From Cladocopium goreaui (lineage: Eukaryota; Sar; Dinophyceae; Suessiales; Symbiodiniaceae), in the NCBI GenBank assembly GCA_947184155.2, contig CAMXCT020002002.1, forward strand, positions 486,941 to 550,940: 64,000 bases of DNA. Direction: 5' to 3'. Each line of letters begins with the position of its first letter. Within the stretch, counting starts at the first letter, position 1. A model generated the notes under the pieces. That model was given only the letters and a program-made list of their open reading frames with translations, did not search any database and was not told where the DNA came from. The position numbers were made by a program, and so were the translations under genes. Below, piece after piece: positions 1 through 12,200 of this stretch.

Positions 1-1
1 A

Positions 2-3000
2 CTGGCCATTCTGACAGGAAGATCTGACTTATGTATTGCCGGGGTTTTTGGTGCTGGCAAAACGCGGTCCCTTGCGGTCTTGCTCATTGCCCTGAGCTGC
101 GAACTCAAGGAATTTGTTGCCATCATCTATACGAAAGAAAATGTAGCTGCCAAAGCACTTGCGGATCAATTGAGTGATCTCGCGCCCCCCACCATCAAGA
201 GCTTTGGTAGGCTCATTGGACGCATGGAGGAAGGCAAAGGTGAAGCATATGCCTCCAAGAGTGACGTTCGATGCAGTGATCGCAATAGAATCATCGCTCA
301 CAAGAATGTCCTCATTGCAACAGGTGGCTCGGCCACGGCGGAAATGGCGATGCGTTACTCCAGCTTTGGTCATTGGATCTCTCGCACCTGGCTTGCCTTC
401 ATGGATGAAAGTCAACAGTATGGCAACTACCATGAAATTGCAGCTCTCGCTGCTATTCAACAACCAACCCTAACTGTTTTCATTGGTGATCATAGGCAAA
501 CCCCAGGCGGATTGTCAAAAGGCCGAGCAGCTGCTGTCAATCGTCGCAAACTGTTGCAACGGCCGTTAGGGCTCCGAGCACTTGATAAGTCAGGAGACTA
601 TCTCCCGCCGGCACGAATGACAGCACTTATAGCGCAGCTTTGGCCTGATGCGAGCCAAGATCCGGAGTCTGATCTCTTCAGTTTGCTGCGCCTTGCAAAT
701 AAGTCGCATAGTGGCCCATGGACATCCACTCCGCAAGACTACGAGCTGCCTGCTGCCCTGGGGCGTGTGCTTCACAGCCGAATCTCGTGCCAGCTGGATG
801 CACACAGCAGCCTGGTTGCGGCAGCTCTAGCAGTCCTGCTGATTGCCACAGCACCAGAGGAATTTGGAGTACCTGAGTGCACCACAACCCTTGAGGCTGC
901 AGGGTTATGTGGTCCTCACCGGTGGGGTATCATTCTCCCTAACAGCTCACGGGTCTCAATGCTGACTTACCAAGCTATTGTTGCAGTTCGATATCCTGAG
1001 TTAGTCCTCCACGAGCCCAATCACATCTACATTGGACACTTCGTGCCACATGAGTCCACTGTGGCACAAGGAGGCTTCCGGACAGTACTGTGGAAGGCAC
1101 CTAAAGATCTACGAGCTGCAGTCGAGGACGTCGTTGCTTTCTGCACTTATCTGAAGAATTATTATCGCAACTTGCAACAGGGAGCGACCTCGCAGCTGCT
1201 TGTCCTATGCAATCGTACGGCGGTGCACAACTTGCTGCTCCAACATGGTTTCCAGTCCGCGTGGTATGGTGGGCTTAGAGTCTCCACCACTTCCTCTGCC
1301 GCGGGAGCAACAGCACGCATTGCGGTCATTGTTCAAACAGGCGTTGGGTTTCTAAGTGGAGGACGTCGGGATGCAACAGCAGATGAGCGCGAAGACTGCT
1401 ATGGGAGAGCAACTGTAGCGCTCACAAGAGCCATTGAACATACCTATATTGTTTCGCCTCTTGATATGGCAGGCATGATTGGCATGGCTCAGACACTAGG
1501 AGTGTACCATTATGGCTACTTCACTCTGAAAGGCCGCGACATTCAGTACCATGGCCCTTCACAATATCCCAGTGACAAAAGTGCCATACTGGACTGGGGA
1601 TTGGTGGACCCATTTATTTCCCAAGATAAACCCCCCCTTGCTATTGCCATGATAGTGACCACCAATGGCACGCGAGTGTGGCGACGATATCGGTTGGTTG
1701 TGGCATGCAGAGACAAGCTACGGCTACCCCCTGATGTCCTTGCAGCATTAGAGTCCCGCACACGTGATCATGTGCTGACGACCAGCGGGTTTTTCCCCTG
1801 CTCGATTGATCGGGAATACTTGTATGGTTATGCTGCTGATGGGTATAGATCACCTCTCTGGATCTGTGCAGCCTATAATGGGTCCCCAGCACTTGTTCAT
1901 CGACATCGAGGCCACAAGGTCTTTTTTCACGTGGGTATACAGGATCGGCAACTTGTCGTAATACCGGGTATCCACTACTTCGATGCCCATCGGTTGCAAC
2001 CGGACCTCTTGAACACATTGGATCGCCGGATTGATCCTGGGTCCATGAATTTTGCAAGCCCCGAGGGTGCAGGAGACACAGTGAATGACCCCTCCTCGGA
2101 TGAGGAAGCGGCCTCTACCGATGACGAGAGTGACCCAGAGGACCCTACAGTTGCGTGGTGTCCACCTATACCTGATGCAGCTGAAGATCCTTCTGAAGAT
2201 GAGATCGCGAGTGCAGCCGATAAGCTAGCTATCCTGATCACTAATGTCCAACCTAACGGAAACCCTTTTTGCATGCCTGAAAACCTTGGAGTTCTCCCAC
2301 AGTTATGGCTACAGGCGAGATTGACGTTGTCATTGACTGCCATCCAAGAAAAGTTTTCGCGCATCCTGCTGAGTGTGGCCTGTGAACTGTGGTTGCGTGG
2401 ACAAAGTGCCACAATGATAGAGGATGTCCTCCTGCAGACGGCAAGGGCTCTCACAATTCGTTTGGCAGAAAAGCTCGCCCAAGCGATGAGCTCGTTGATG
2501 AGATTGGCTGAATGCATGGTGACTCCAGAAACTGAATGCTTGCTGTATGCCACGTACTGGTTTCGGCCCATCCTTTCTGAGCTCATCGGCTCGGCCCTTG
2601 AGAGCTCTGAGGTGAACCGGAGTCGAGCGCCGAGTGGCCCAGTAAAAGTCCTGGTCACTGATCGGCCGCATCGACGAACTACTGGGCTAGTGGACCTTAC
2701 GAGTGGTGCCTCTGCCCTATTGGCATGGTTCCCGGCTAGCTGGGCTAGCAAAATTGCTCCCAAACTTCTTGAGAATGCCCCTGAGAATGCGCAGAAACCA
2801 CAAGAAATCAACATCGCATGCCCGAAACGTTCCTGTGACGAGACTCCAGTGGAAGGAGCAAAACAGCTGCTCCAAGCAGTAAAATTTGCTGCCAAAACCA
2901 TGCCTGGTTTTCGTCTTGGACTGGATGAAGACTTTCAAATGGCTGGATGCTTCCAGGAGCTCATCCATGGATACACATCAGGGCTCGTTGAACCATCCAT

Positions 3001-3529
3001 GATGCGAGGTCTCCAACCACTGGGACCGACTCGCACTACTCTGGAAGTGATCATACCTTCTCAAGAAGGGCTTACACCTGAAAAATGGAAAGAAACAGCC
3101 ACACTGTGCCCACTTGATTGGCCTTCCAACTTCAGTCTGTTGCTATTGTGGCATACCAATGGGAGCCTGCATCAAACGGTAGCGCGACTCAGGAATCAAC
3201 TGTCGCACAGCCATATGTTTGCTGAATGGACAGTGCATATCAACAGATTTGCGGAGCGTGTTTTATTCCAGCAACCTGCAGTTTATGTAGCTGGACATGC
3301 CTTGCAAGCCAACTTGCGGGAACGAACCTTCCCAGACAGGAGAGTCCGCAAGAGGGTTCCTCCGGAAGATCTGGATGAACATCAACGGGCGATTCGAGCG
3401 CTACATCAGCGAGCTATTGCTCAGCAAGCAGCTAACCCAGTTTCGTTTGCACTCACCAATGAATGGAACGACACTATCACATCGGACAAGAAGCATCACT
3501 TGGAACATTTCATGAGAGGTACGACATGA
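2..3529 (+). CDS. UPF1-like superfamily 1 helicase with long C-terminal extension (5' end outside window)
   Basis: The frame is open from base 2, so the gene starts before the window. Seen: Walker A GVFGAGKT at 41-64, a Walker B-like FMDESQQ near 400, motif III-like FIGDHRQT near 481-504, and a motif VI-like VALTRAIEH near 1413-1440 preceded by GFL..GRR, the order found in SF1B helicases of the UPF1/ZNFX1 type. These act as ATP-driven RNA or DNA translocases. After about residue 500 comes roughly 650 residues that I do not recognise, including an acidic DE/S-rich stretch near 2090-2210. The same extension occurs in the helicase copies at 36381-47675 and 61792-64000, for example the GI(H/Y)(Y/F)FD motif near 1966-1986. 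It is a different paralogue from those two, with only patchy identity. Stop TGA at 3527. No frame break was seen. Confidence 0.75.
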   Translation: MAILTGRSDLCIAGVFGAGKTRSLAVLLIALSCELKEFVAIIYTKENVAAKALADQLSDLAPPTIKSFGRLIGRMEEGKGEAYASKSDVRCSDRNRIIAHKNVLIATGGSATAEMAMRYSSFGHWISRTWLAFMDESQQYGNYHEIAALAAIQQPTLTVFIGDHRQTPGGLSKGRAAAVNRRKLLQRPLGLRALDKSGDYLPPARMTALIAQLWPDASQDPESDLFSLLRLANKSHSGPWTSTPQDYELPAALGRVLHSRISCQLDAHSSLVAAALAVLLIATAPEEFGVPECTTTLEAAGLCGPHRWGIILPNSSRVSMLTYQAIVAVRYPELVLHEPNHIYIGHFVPHESTVAQGGFRTVLWKAPKDLRAAVEDVVAFCTYLKNYYRNLQQGATSQLLVLCNRTAVHNLLLQHGFQSAWYGGLRVSTTSSAAGATARIAVIVQTGVGFLSGGRRDATADEREDCYGRATVALTRAIEHTYIVSPLDMAGMIGMAQTLGVYHYGYFTLKGRDIQYHGPSQYPSDKSAILDWGLVDPFISQDKPPLAIAMIVTTNGTRVWRRYRLVVACRDKLRLPPDVLAALESRTRDHVLTTSGFFPCSIDREYLYGYAADGYRSPLWICAAYNGSPALVHRHRGHKVFFHVGIQDRQLVVIPGIHYFDAHRLQPDLLNTLDRRIDPGSMNFASPEGAGDTVNDPSSDEEAASTDDESDPEDPTVAWCPPIPDAAEDPSEDEIASAADKLAILITNVQPNGNPFCMPENLGVLPQLWLQARLTLSLTAIQEKFSRILLSVACELWLRGQSATMIEDVLLQTARALTIRLAEKLAQAMSSLMRLAECMVTPETECLLYATYWFRPILSELIGSALESSEVNRSRAPSGPVKVLVTDRPHRRTTGLVDLTSGASALLAWFPASWASKIAPKLLENAPENAQKPQEINIACPKRSCDETPVEGAKQLLQAVKFAAKTMPGFRLGLDEDFQMAGCFQELIHGYTSGLVEPSMMRGLQPLGPTRTTLEVIIPSQEGLTPEKWKETATLCPLDWPSNFSLLLLWHTNGSLHQTVARLRNQLSHSHMFAEWTVHINRFAERVLFQQPAVYVAGHALQANLRERTFPDRRVRKRVPPEDLDEHQRAIRALHQRAIAQQAANPVSFALTNEWNDTITSDKKHHLEHFMRGTT

Positions 3530-6200
3530 CCCCCCCAACACCATCTCCCATCTTTTCTCTATTTGTGTCCACCTTGTCTCTTCTTTCCCCTTTTTCTCGT
3601 TTCTGTTTCACTTCGCTTTGTCTTTCACACGACATTGGTTTTTGTTTCATCAGCAACGGAAGTGGGAGTTTATTTAAATCACTATTGGGTCTTTCGTCAT
3701 TTCTACTTCAGGTTACTGTCCATACTGGTGTGTCTGTCCAAAGACGTGACAGGTGCATTGGTATGCAGTCGGGGACACAGCTTTTCCTCATTTATAATTG
3801 TCAGGTTCCTCATGACCCATGCCTGGGAGGCTACTTCCACACTGGTGTGTCTGTCCAAAGACGTGACAGGTGCACTGGTATGCAGTAGGTGACACAGCTT
3901 CTCCTCATTTATACTTATCCAAATGTTCTATCACATGCCTGGCCCCCTACTGATTCAGACCTCCAACAGCCAGTATCCACACTCATGTGTTTTCATGTGG
4001 GAGTAATAGCCTAGGCATAACAAGCCGAGCAGCATGCGTTCTCCTTGCACTAGTGCTTAGAATGAGTTGTCCAGCCGAGAGCTTAGATAACACTAAGGCC
4101 TCCTCACACCATGCAGCCCACTGCATTAGTGCATGCTCGCACTCGGTGCCTGACAATCATAGGTGATGAAGTAACTGGTTTCGCTTTCCCCTGACATAAT
4201 ACTGACGAAACTACCCTTCTCTTACCCGTCCCACTAGCTAAGGTCCGTGAACTCATCTTTTTATCCATAGTTGATGCAATGTGCAGAGCTACAGTGGGCG
4301 TAGTGCCTCGGTTGGTGATTCTTTTTTGGTTGATTGTTTGGTCACTGCCTGCCGTCGCCCTCCCTCCCCCTCGGATGGTCCTCGTTGGCGCCTTGGTCCA
4401 GGTTATACTGGTCCCTCCCTCTGGGTATCGTTGCTTCCGGCGACGGCCTGGTTGCCGTGCCTCTGCGCTTGGAGTGTTTGCTGCGCACTGTTTCCCCCCC
4501 TCATCATGTCTCATGGCAACAAAGGCCTTGGCCCTGTGTGGGGATCTTTCCCTCTACACCATGCTTCATGTGTTGTTGGGGTGCTGTGTGCTCCCTCACT
4601 GAGGTATTCATCATGGTATGATCCTTGTCCCCTTCCTGGACTCCGCTAAGACACGTTCGTACCCCTTCTAGTGCGTGTGTGTCCTCTCTCTCTCTGTCCT
4701 GTGCTGCCTCCTGGCTCCTCTCCTCGTTTTCTCTGCTGGCTTGTTGTATTGCATGGGTTGTTCTTTGGCCGCTCCCCCCTCTTTGCGTCCCCCTTGATGG
4801 CAGGTTTCGTTTTGTTTGGGCGTACGGTGTTTTTGCTTCCTCTGTTGCCTGGATACCGAGGGTATAGCTCTGCACAGTAACCCATTTTTTCACCATGGCC
4901 ACATTGATCTCATCCTGTAGTGACTAAGGATTTATCCGAGGTGGGACAGCCTTTGCTCGCCGTCCCCCCCCCTTTTTTAGTTGAGTTGATCCCCTTTTGA
5001 ATTCGTTTGTTTGTTTGTTTGTGTTCTATTTGTCTGGTGGCTTCCTCTTTGGCTATATTGGGATGGGCCCCTCTCTCTCTGATGTTTGTTTCCTGTGTGT
5101 TTTCTTTAGGGGCGGTAGATTCCCGGTAGAGCCATGGACTAGGCTGCACTGCAGTGAGCTCTACTGGCGCTGTCCAGTTGTGCTTCCTGCAGTTCAGTCT
5201 GGAGCGCCCGAGTGCAGCAAAGCCTGCCCACATGGTTCGTTGTGCGGATTTTTTGTATTGCTCTGGCCTATAGCCCACTCAATGGGAGAGTGGCTTTGTC
5301 TGGAAGATACAGATGCCTTCCTGTGCATCCGGTCCTCTCCGCAGAACTCGCTGGGACGATGACGCCTAGTGACTCCTGTCTGAGTATCTGGTGCTGGCGC
5401 ACCGAACCACCTCATCATTGATCGTTTTAGTGCACAAGACTTACAGCAATGCAAATGCGACTTTTGTATACCTACCTGCAGTATCATACTGGAAGTGCTC
5501 ACGAGCCCATGGTATAGTCGAAACATCAGTTTTCTGTCATGGCCGTACTGAGCCGGTCAGGCCTTTGCCTTTTCACCCACGGCCTCAGGGTCTTGGGCAC
5601 AATCACGTGACGGTTTCTGCAAGTGCTTACAATGTTGCAGGCTGTCTGTGTCCTCTTCCCCGTTCTGGGGGGGAAATAGATTACAGTCCCTTGCGGTGGT
5701 GTATGCTGATAGGAATAGACTGCCTAGCATATGCTGTACCATACAGTGTGAACAGCAGAGCAGCGGAAGATTATTTATTGACAAATCGTCTATGCTGGCG
5801 GCCTTTGTTCCACACATCACGTCTGCCTCCAATGATGGACTCTCTTTGCTGCTCTCAGGTAAGACGGTCTGGGCAATCAGGTACAACTCAGTGCACCGCC
5901 GCAATTAATTAGTTTGCATGTTTTTGATGATGATACAGTGGCTCAGGTCGCTGTATCCAAGGCAAATCTGAGAAATTTTTGTGTTGGTTCTTGTTGGGCC
6001 CTGCCCCTTTCTTTGTTGCTTCGCTGTTTTGCTTGGTGGCGAAGCGCAAATCTGGCTGGGGGATTTGCGGGTCGTTTTTTGGCTGTGATTCTTGTTATTT
6101 GATTAGTTTCTCATGATGATTTGCCTGAGATTTCTGGACCACACGTGTCCTGTACACTACTGCTTTTCACTGCTTACGCAATTGTAAGGACCGTGCCTAG
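3530..6200. other. Noncoding stretch between helicase 1 and the copia element
   Basis: No convincing gene. The strand given is T- and C-rich, with CT runs near 4680-4700. Short ORFs on both strands have no recognisable motif and look like by-products of the skewed composition. I searched it for a copia 5' LTR and an initiator-tRNA primer site and found neither. Confidence 0.5.
3724..3920. repeat. Two-copy direct repeat, 117-bp period
   Basis: A block of about 79 bases beginning ACTGGTGTGTCTGTCCAAAG at 3724 recurs at 3841 with a few substitutions. About 38 bases separate the two copies. It lies downstream of the helicase stop. No function is suggested. Confidence 0.85.
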
Positions 6201-6244
6201 TGCGAATCGGCCAAACCGGAGGAAAAAAAATCGAGGTGTCAGAA

Positions 6245-9200
6245 ATGTCTCAATCAGGACAACCACAGCATTTTCGAATGGACGGCCAAAGTACCCAGAG
6301 CGGAGAGAAAGGATATGGTAAGGGTTTTCAGGCAGGTGGACCGACTGGACCGTACCCTGTTGGAGAAGTTGGACCGACGCACCAAGAGCAGCCTAGTATG
6401 CCAGGAAGTCCAGGTCCGCAAGGTCCTTTGTTCACGCCAGATCAGTTGACCCAGATCGCACAGATCTTCCGCATGGGAATTGAGCCTGTCGTAAGGGAGA
6501 TGAGTACGAGACTTGACAGTTTGCAAGCTCAGGTGACTCGCGTTCCAGAGGGAACTGCAGCCTTGCACGGTGCGAGACCGGCTGATGCATCCTTGTCTTC
6601 AGGTTTAAGCAGTGGACCTTCACGGTTTGGTGAACAGCCACCCACGAGTCCAGGACCTGCGTTCCGACCTGTGGGGTCGCCGCCAGGTATAGCACAAGTG
6701 ACACCCCAGAGAGGGGAGAGAAATCCGAATCAAGATGACGACAGAGATGGTCGTGACATCTTTAGTAAATCTGAGAAATGGTTACCTCCTATGCCCACTG
6801 TGGATTTCAGGAATTGGAAAACCCGTGCAGATGAAGTCCTTGGATTTTCGGACTGGGTTCAGGCGCTACGTGCTTGGGTTTCCTTAGGAAGTGACATCTT
6901 TGCCTGGGAGATTGCCCAGTGCATTGGTTGGGAACAAGAGATCCATATGTCTGTGCTGAAGCCCGCTCAACAGACCCGCAGCGCGCGTCTTCTTGCAATC
7001 CTCATCCAGACGTTTAAGGATTTCCCAAGGGGGAACACCATGCTGCAAGCTTATGTTGAAGGAGTTGGTGTTGATGGAGCGTTCTTGGCAACTAGAGGTA
7101 CGAGTGGTTTTGAAGGTTTGCGTTTGTTGGCAAGAGAGTTTTCTTTGCGTTCAAGGGCAGAAGCGTCTTTCTTTCGCATTGAGTTTTTGGCAAAGACGTT
7201 CAAAGCGTCTGCTGGTGTTACTCAGGTTAGTGACATCATTCGCCAGATTGACGTCGGACTGTCAAGGTTTCGCAAGATGATTGAAACTCTACCTGCAACT
7301 GTGTCCAGAGTTGGACTTGAGGTGCAAACAAGTGATCTGACCATCATGCTTTTACGTTCGCTGCCACATGATGTTCGTTCGTACACCACGTTACATGCAG
7401 CAGGTGATGCATACACCGACCTTCGCACTGCTGCGTTGCGTTTTGAGACGCAGCAACGCATGTTTGCTGAGTTGAGTGGCCCATCTTCATCAGGTGCACG
7501 AGGTGTGCATGCACTTGAAAGTGCTGAGACCGCTGAAGAGTGGTGGGGATACGATCAGGAAGGTTATGACAACTCTGAGTATGCCCAGGAAGAAGATCCT
7601 GATGATCAATGGGAATGGGACGAAGATGCACAGGTTTGGATCAGTGCTACTGTTGCCAAAGGAAAGGGAAGTCCCAAGAGCACGATGAAGTGTCATCTGT
7701 GTGGGAGGCGAGGCCACATGGCCAAGCAATGCAAGGCCGATCTGAGCAAGGTGAAGTGTTTTCATTGCTCGAAGTTTGGTCACATTGGGGCACAATGCCC
7801 TGACAAGCCCAAAGGTGACAAGGGAAAGCAGCAAAAGAAGCCCCAGCCGAAAGCTGGAAAGAGCAAAGGTAAGGGAAAGATGCACGAGTTGGCAGAGGAG
7901 AATGGGCAGGAAGCTGCTCCAGCACAAGGTGAGGTGCTGATGCCATTGATTTCTTCAGTTGAACATTCGGGTGATGAGTGGCGATGGTGGTTGATTGACA
8001 GTGGAGCAGCTGTCTCAGTGTTGTCTGAGCAGTTCAAGGCCTACTACAAGTGCAGCGCAGAAGAGCAGGTGATGGACACCTACTATGCAGCCAATGGGTC
8101 TGCAGTCACCATGAGAGGTGAAGTTCAGGTGACAGTTGCGTTTGAGACGGGATCTGGTTCCAAGAAGTCTCAGAACTTTCGTTTGAAGTGCTGCGTAGGC
8201 TCCACCAGCCACAACATTGTGAGCACAACCCAGCTTGTGAAGCGTGGATGGACAGTTGTTCAGTCGCCAGGTGAAACCTATCTTTGGCATGAAGAGTCGA
8301 ATACCGTGATTACTGATGTGGTGTTGTGGGGAGGATGTCCCTGGCTGAGAGCCAAGAAGACAACATCTCAGGTTCCTGCTTTGAAGGATACCTACATGCC
8401 GATGGAAGTTGATGTGCCAATGGAGTCAGTGAGGACCGGGCAAGGCTTGACTGTTGGTATGGTAGGTGCGGTTGAGTTGTCAACCCAGGAGAGACTGCGT
8501 CAACACATCTTGAGAGGCCATTATCCGTATGACCCTCATTGTTTGGAATGTCAACAGGGCCGTGGTGTTTCCAGAGCACCCAGGCGAGATTTGAAAGAGC
8601 GCTTGCTTGAGGTACAGGTTGACTTCATGTTCTTGGGAACAGTTGGATCGCAGTACAAGTTTTTGTTGTTTCGTCACTGTTTCAGTGGTTTGTTGGGTGT
8701 CTGCGCTGTGAGCGAGAGTCTTGACACCACCGGCCAACATGTCCGCCAGATCTTGGCAGAGTTTGGACTGTTGTCTGGAGATCCAAAGCCGATTGACTTT
8801 AGGTCAGATGCGTCCGATGAACTCGGGACGACATTGAGAAGAGCTGGTATTCCAAGAGAATTTACCGTCAGCAAAGCAGGTCCCCAGAACCATGATACTG
8901 TTGGTTCAGTGGAGCGTGGAGTCCGTGAGCTGAAAGAAGGTCTTGCGGTACTGAGACTCGAATTGGGGAAAGCAGGTGTTGACGTGGTCAACAGTTTGGT
9001 TGGCTGGGAAGCCAGTTCAAGGTATGTGATTGCGATGCACAACTTGCATTCGAAGTTGGATGGCACAGGATTGAGTGGACGAGAGGTCCTGAGAAACCAG
9101 GTTGATCAGAAGAATGCTGTCACAGCGATGTTCTGTTCTAGGGTTCTTGCGGAGACACCTGACAGTGTGAACAGCATCGGAAGGTTCGTGACTGCTGGAT

Positions 9201-12200
9201 ACCTGTATCCTGTGAGGAACTCGTTTGCACACTTTGTAGTTGCGTTGATTGAAGGTGAACTGAAATTTTTCCAAGCGAAGAGCCTGAAGCTCGTTTTTCC
9301 AATTGTGTATCCTCTGGAATTGGTTGGAAGGTTCTTGCGTGCAGTGGACTCTGCTGGACCTGCACCCGCCATCTTGGACCAGGAACCGATTGAGATCGTT
9401 CCAGAGGACTTTGCACGTCTGCCCGACAAGGTGCAACCTCCACGGCATTGGATTGATGCCCATGGACGGACCGAAGGTTGTAGTTCTTGTGCTACTCGTC
9501 AAGGTCGACACTCCAAGAAGTGCTGTGAGCGCTATTGGACATGGCTTCGGAACCAGAGATCCAAAGAAGCCGTTGTGCCTGAGAAACAACTCCCACTTGC
9601 CGAGCCCAATGACCAAGAAGTGGCGGTACCAGTACCATCACAGCCACTACCAAAGATTCCAGGTTTGCCATCTGGAATGTTGCCTACAAGGCACTGTCCG
9701 AGTTGTGAATCAGGTATGAATGCTCCTGGCACCCGCCATTCGGCTGAGTGCCGCAAGAGGCAAGGTGAGTTCTTGTCTACTCCTATCAAGCCGTCGCTTG
9801 AGGATGTGGAGCAAGCTTTGGAGCAAGCAGGTGAAGGTGGAGACGTCCCCTACTCACCATCTCTGGGTCCCGAACATGCTGATCTTGCCGATGTGGACAT
9901 GGACTTACCACTTGAGGCGAGTTCTGCACCAGCTGAGGCTGCATCCTTTTCGGAGCGAGACGCTCCAGAATTTCAATCCGAAGATGTTGAGATGGAAGTT
10001 GAACAGCCACAGACGATCCCGATGATCGATGTGTGTCTTTGCTCTGAGAGAGTCAGGATTGGATGTTTGACTTCTCCCGATCTGCTCTCCGAGGAGCGGT
10101 TCTCTGTTGAGTCTATCAGTTTTTCAGGTGGAGCTCATGACTCTGAAGTTGTTGAGCTATGTGGATCCAAGGTTCGATTGTGGAAGCCAACAGGAGCTGT
10201 TTCGGATACCACTCTTGAAGAACTGGACCCCCAAGGAACTTTCCTTGCGATGGTCAAAGAGCTCAAGGGATTGACTCATGTGAATGCAGGTCGTATCATG
10301 AAGGAGAAGGAAGCCTTGCAGTTTTGCAAGAAGCACAACATCAAAGTTATCTCCTGCAGGTGGGTTACGAACAGTAAGCCTGAAGCCGACGAAGGAGTTC
10401 GTGCTCGGATAGTCGTGAAAGATTTCGCTAAAGGTCAGAAGACCGCCAGGCAGGAAGGTATTTCTTCCCCCACACCCTCGATTGAGTCGCTACGACTTCT
10501 GTTGGGAGCGGCAACGGGTATGTGGACTGGTGGAAAAGGTTTCAACCTTTATGCGATTGACGTCAGTCAGGCGTTCATGAATTCACCGCTCACTGTGAAG
10601 GTTTGTGTCCGGCTTCCATCATCAATCAGCACACTTGACAATGAACCGGTTTTCCTTGAGGCTTACAAGGGTTTGAATGGACTTCGTATCGCAAGTTTGA
10701 CTTGGGTTCTGTTCTTTGATGGGATTGTCAAAAGCGTTGGCATCCGATCTGGACTTGTGGAGCCATGCTTGTACGGTGGGATGGTACGGGGTGCCCCCAT
10801 CCTTGTCATCTGTTATGTTGATGACCTGTCGGTTGCCACGCCCAGCGAGGCTGCGTATCGTGTTCTGTTTGAAGCTCTTGAGAAGCAGGTCAAGATCCGA
10901 GAGACTGGCCGAGTGACCATGTCTGGTGGTTCATTGAAGTTTCTAGGCCGTACCATCCTCCGAGAGAAGGGAAGCTCAGGTTTGCAGTTGTTTGTCGACC
11001 AGGATTACCTGAACAGTGCGTTCGAGGAGTATGGAATCTCTAAAGGTTCCACTGCATTTCCTGATCTTCGTCCATTTTTGGAGCAGACACTGCAAGAAGA
11101 GCCTATCAGCGCTGAGGCGCACTCCAAGTTCAGGAGAGTTCTTGGACGTCTGTCATGGCTGGCACAGACCCGACAGGATATCTTGATCCTGATTGCAATG
11201 CTGTCAACTGGACAATCTTGTCCAAAGCCAGGCCATGAGAAAGCTCTGCGAGCCGTGCTTCGATTTATGTTGTTGCACATGAAGATGTCCCAGAAATTTC
11301 CCTCACCTGGACTTGAGGACCTTTCTGAGAAGGACATCGGTCTGGAAGTCTATAGTGATGCTGGATTTGCCCCTATGCAAGCTACTCAGAGGAGAAGCAT
11401 CACTGGATGTGTTATTGTTTTCCGATGTGTTGTTTTGAAGTGTTTCTCTCGACATCAGGCATCTGTGACGTTGAGTTCATGCGAGGCAGAGCTCGTTGCC
11501 GTTCAGGCAGCTGTCCAAGAAGCCATTGGTTTGCTGAGAAGTTTGAGTTTTGTCCTGCGTCGCATTCAGGTATATCCACCGTCTTTGTCCGAGGACGACA
11601 GTTTGGATTTTGTCTGTCCGATCCTCTTGTGGACCGACTCCCTGAGTGGGAAGATGCTTTTGGAAGGTTCCGACCTCCAGCGTAGGTCAAGACATATCGA
11701 CATCAAAGTGAACTGGTTGAGAGAACTTTTGGGAAAAGAAATCTTGCAAATTGGACATGTCCGAGGAACTGGAAACGTCGCTGACCATTTTACCAAATGT
11801 TTGCCGACGATCAAAGCGTTGCAGTACATGGAAATACTTGGTTTTTCGTCGTTTGAAGGTATTCTTTTGGACTGTTTGCTTGATTTTGAAATCCGCGACA
11901 ACAGTTTTTCAGGTCTTTTGTGTGCGTTTTCAACCAGAAACTGCATGTTTTGTGGAGAGCTGATTTGTGAAGAACCTGCAAATTCAACAACTTGTGAATT
12001 GTTGCCATTTCCACGTTCATGCACTCAGATGATCAATGCACTTGTAGCTGTTTGCGAAAGGTTTCAAGGCGAGGGAATCGGTTCCGCTATGGCTGGACGT
12101 ATCCCTGCAGAACGAGAAGAGCCCAGAGCGCCGGACAGCCATGCGCTCCTTGGGCATCCAACAGCTGAAGGTGTCGGTGCGGCACCTGAATCTGATGATA

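Noticed and set aside
1975..2901. 308-aa minus-strand ORF
   Set aside because: Lies wholly within the helicase 1 frame, Ser-rich with no motif; a shadow of the coding strand.
4100..5900. Many 60-170 aa ORFs on both strands between helicase 1 and copia
   Set aside because: Overlapping on both strands, low-complexity, no domain; explained by skewed composition.
5900..6200. Possible copia 5' LTR
   Set aside because: No similarity to the 3' LTR start at 15736 and no TGGTA-type primer site before the gag-pol ATG.
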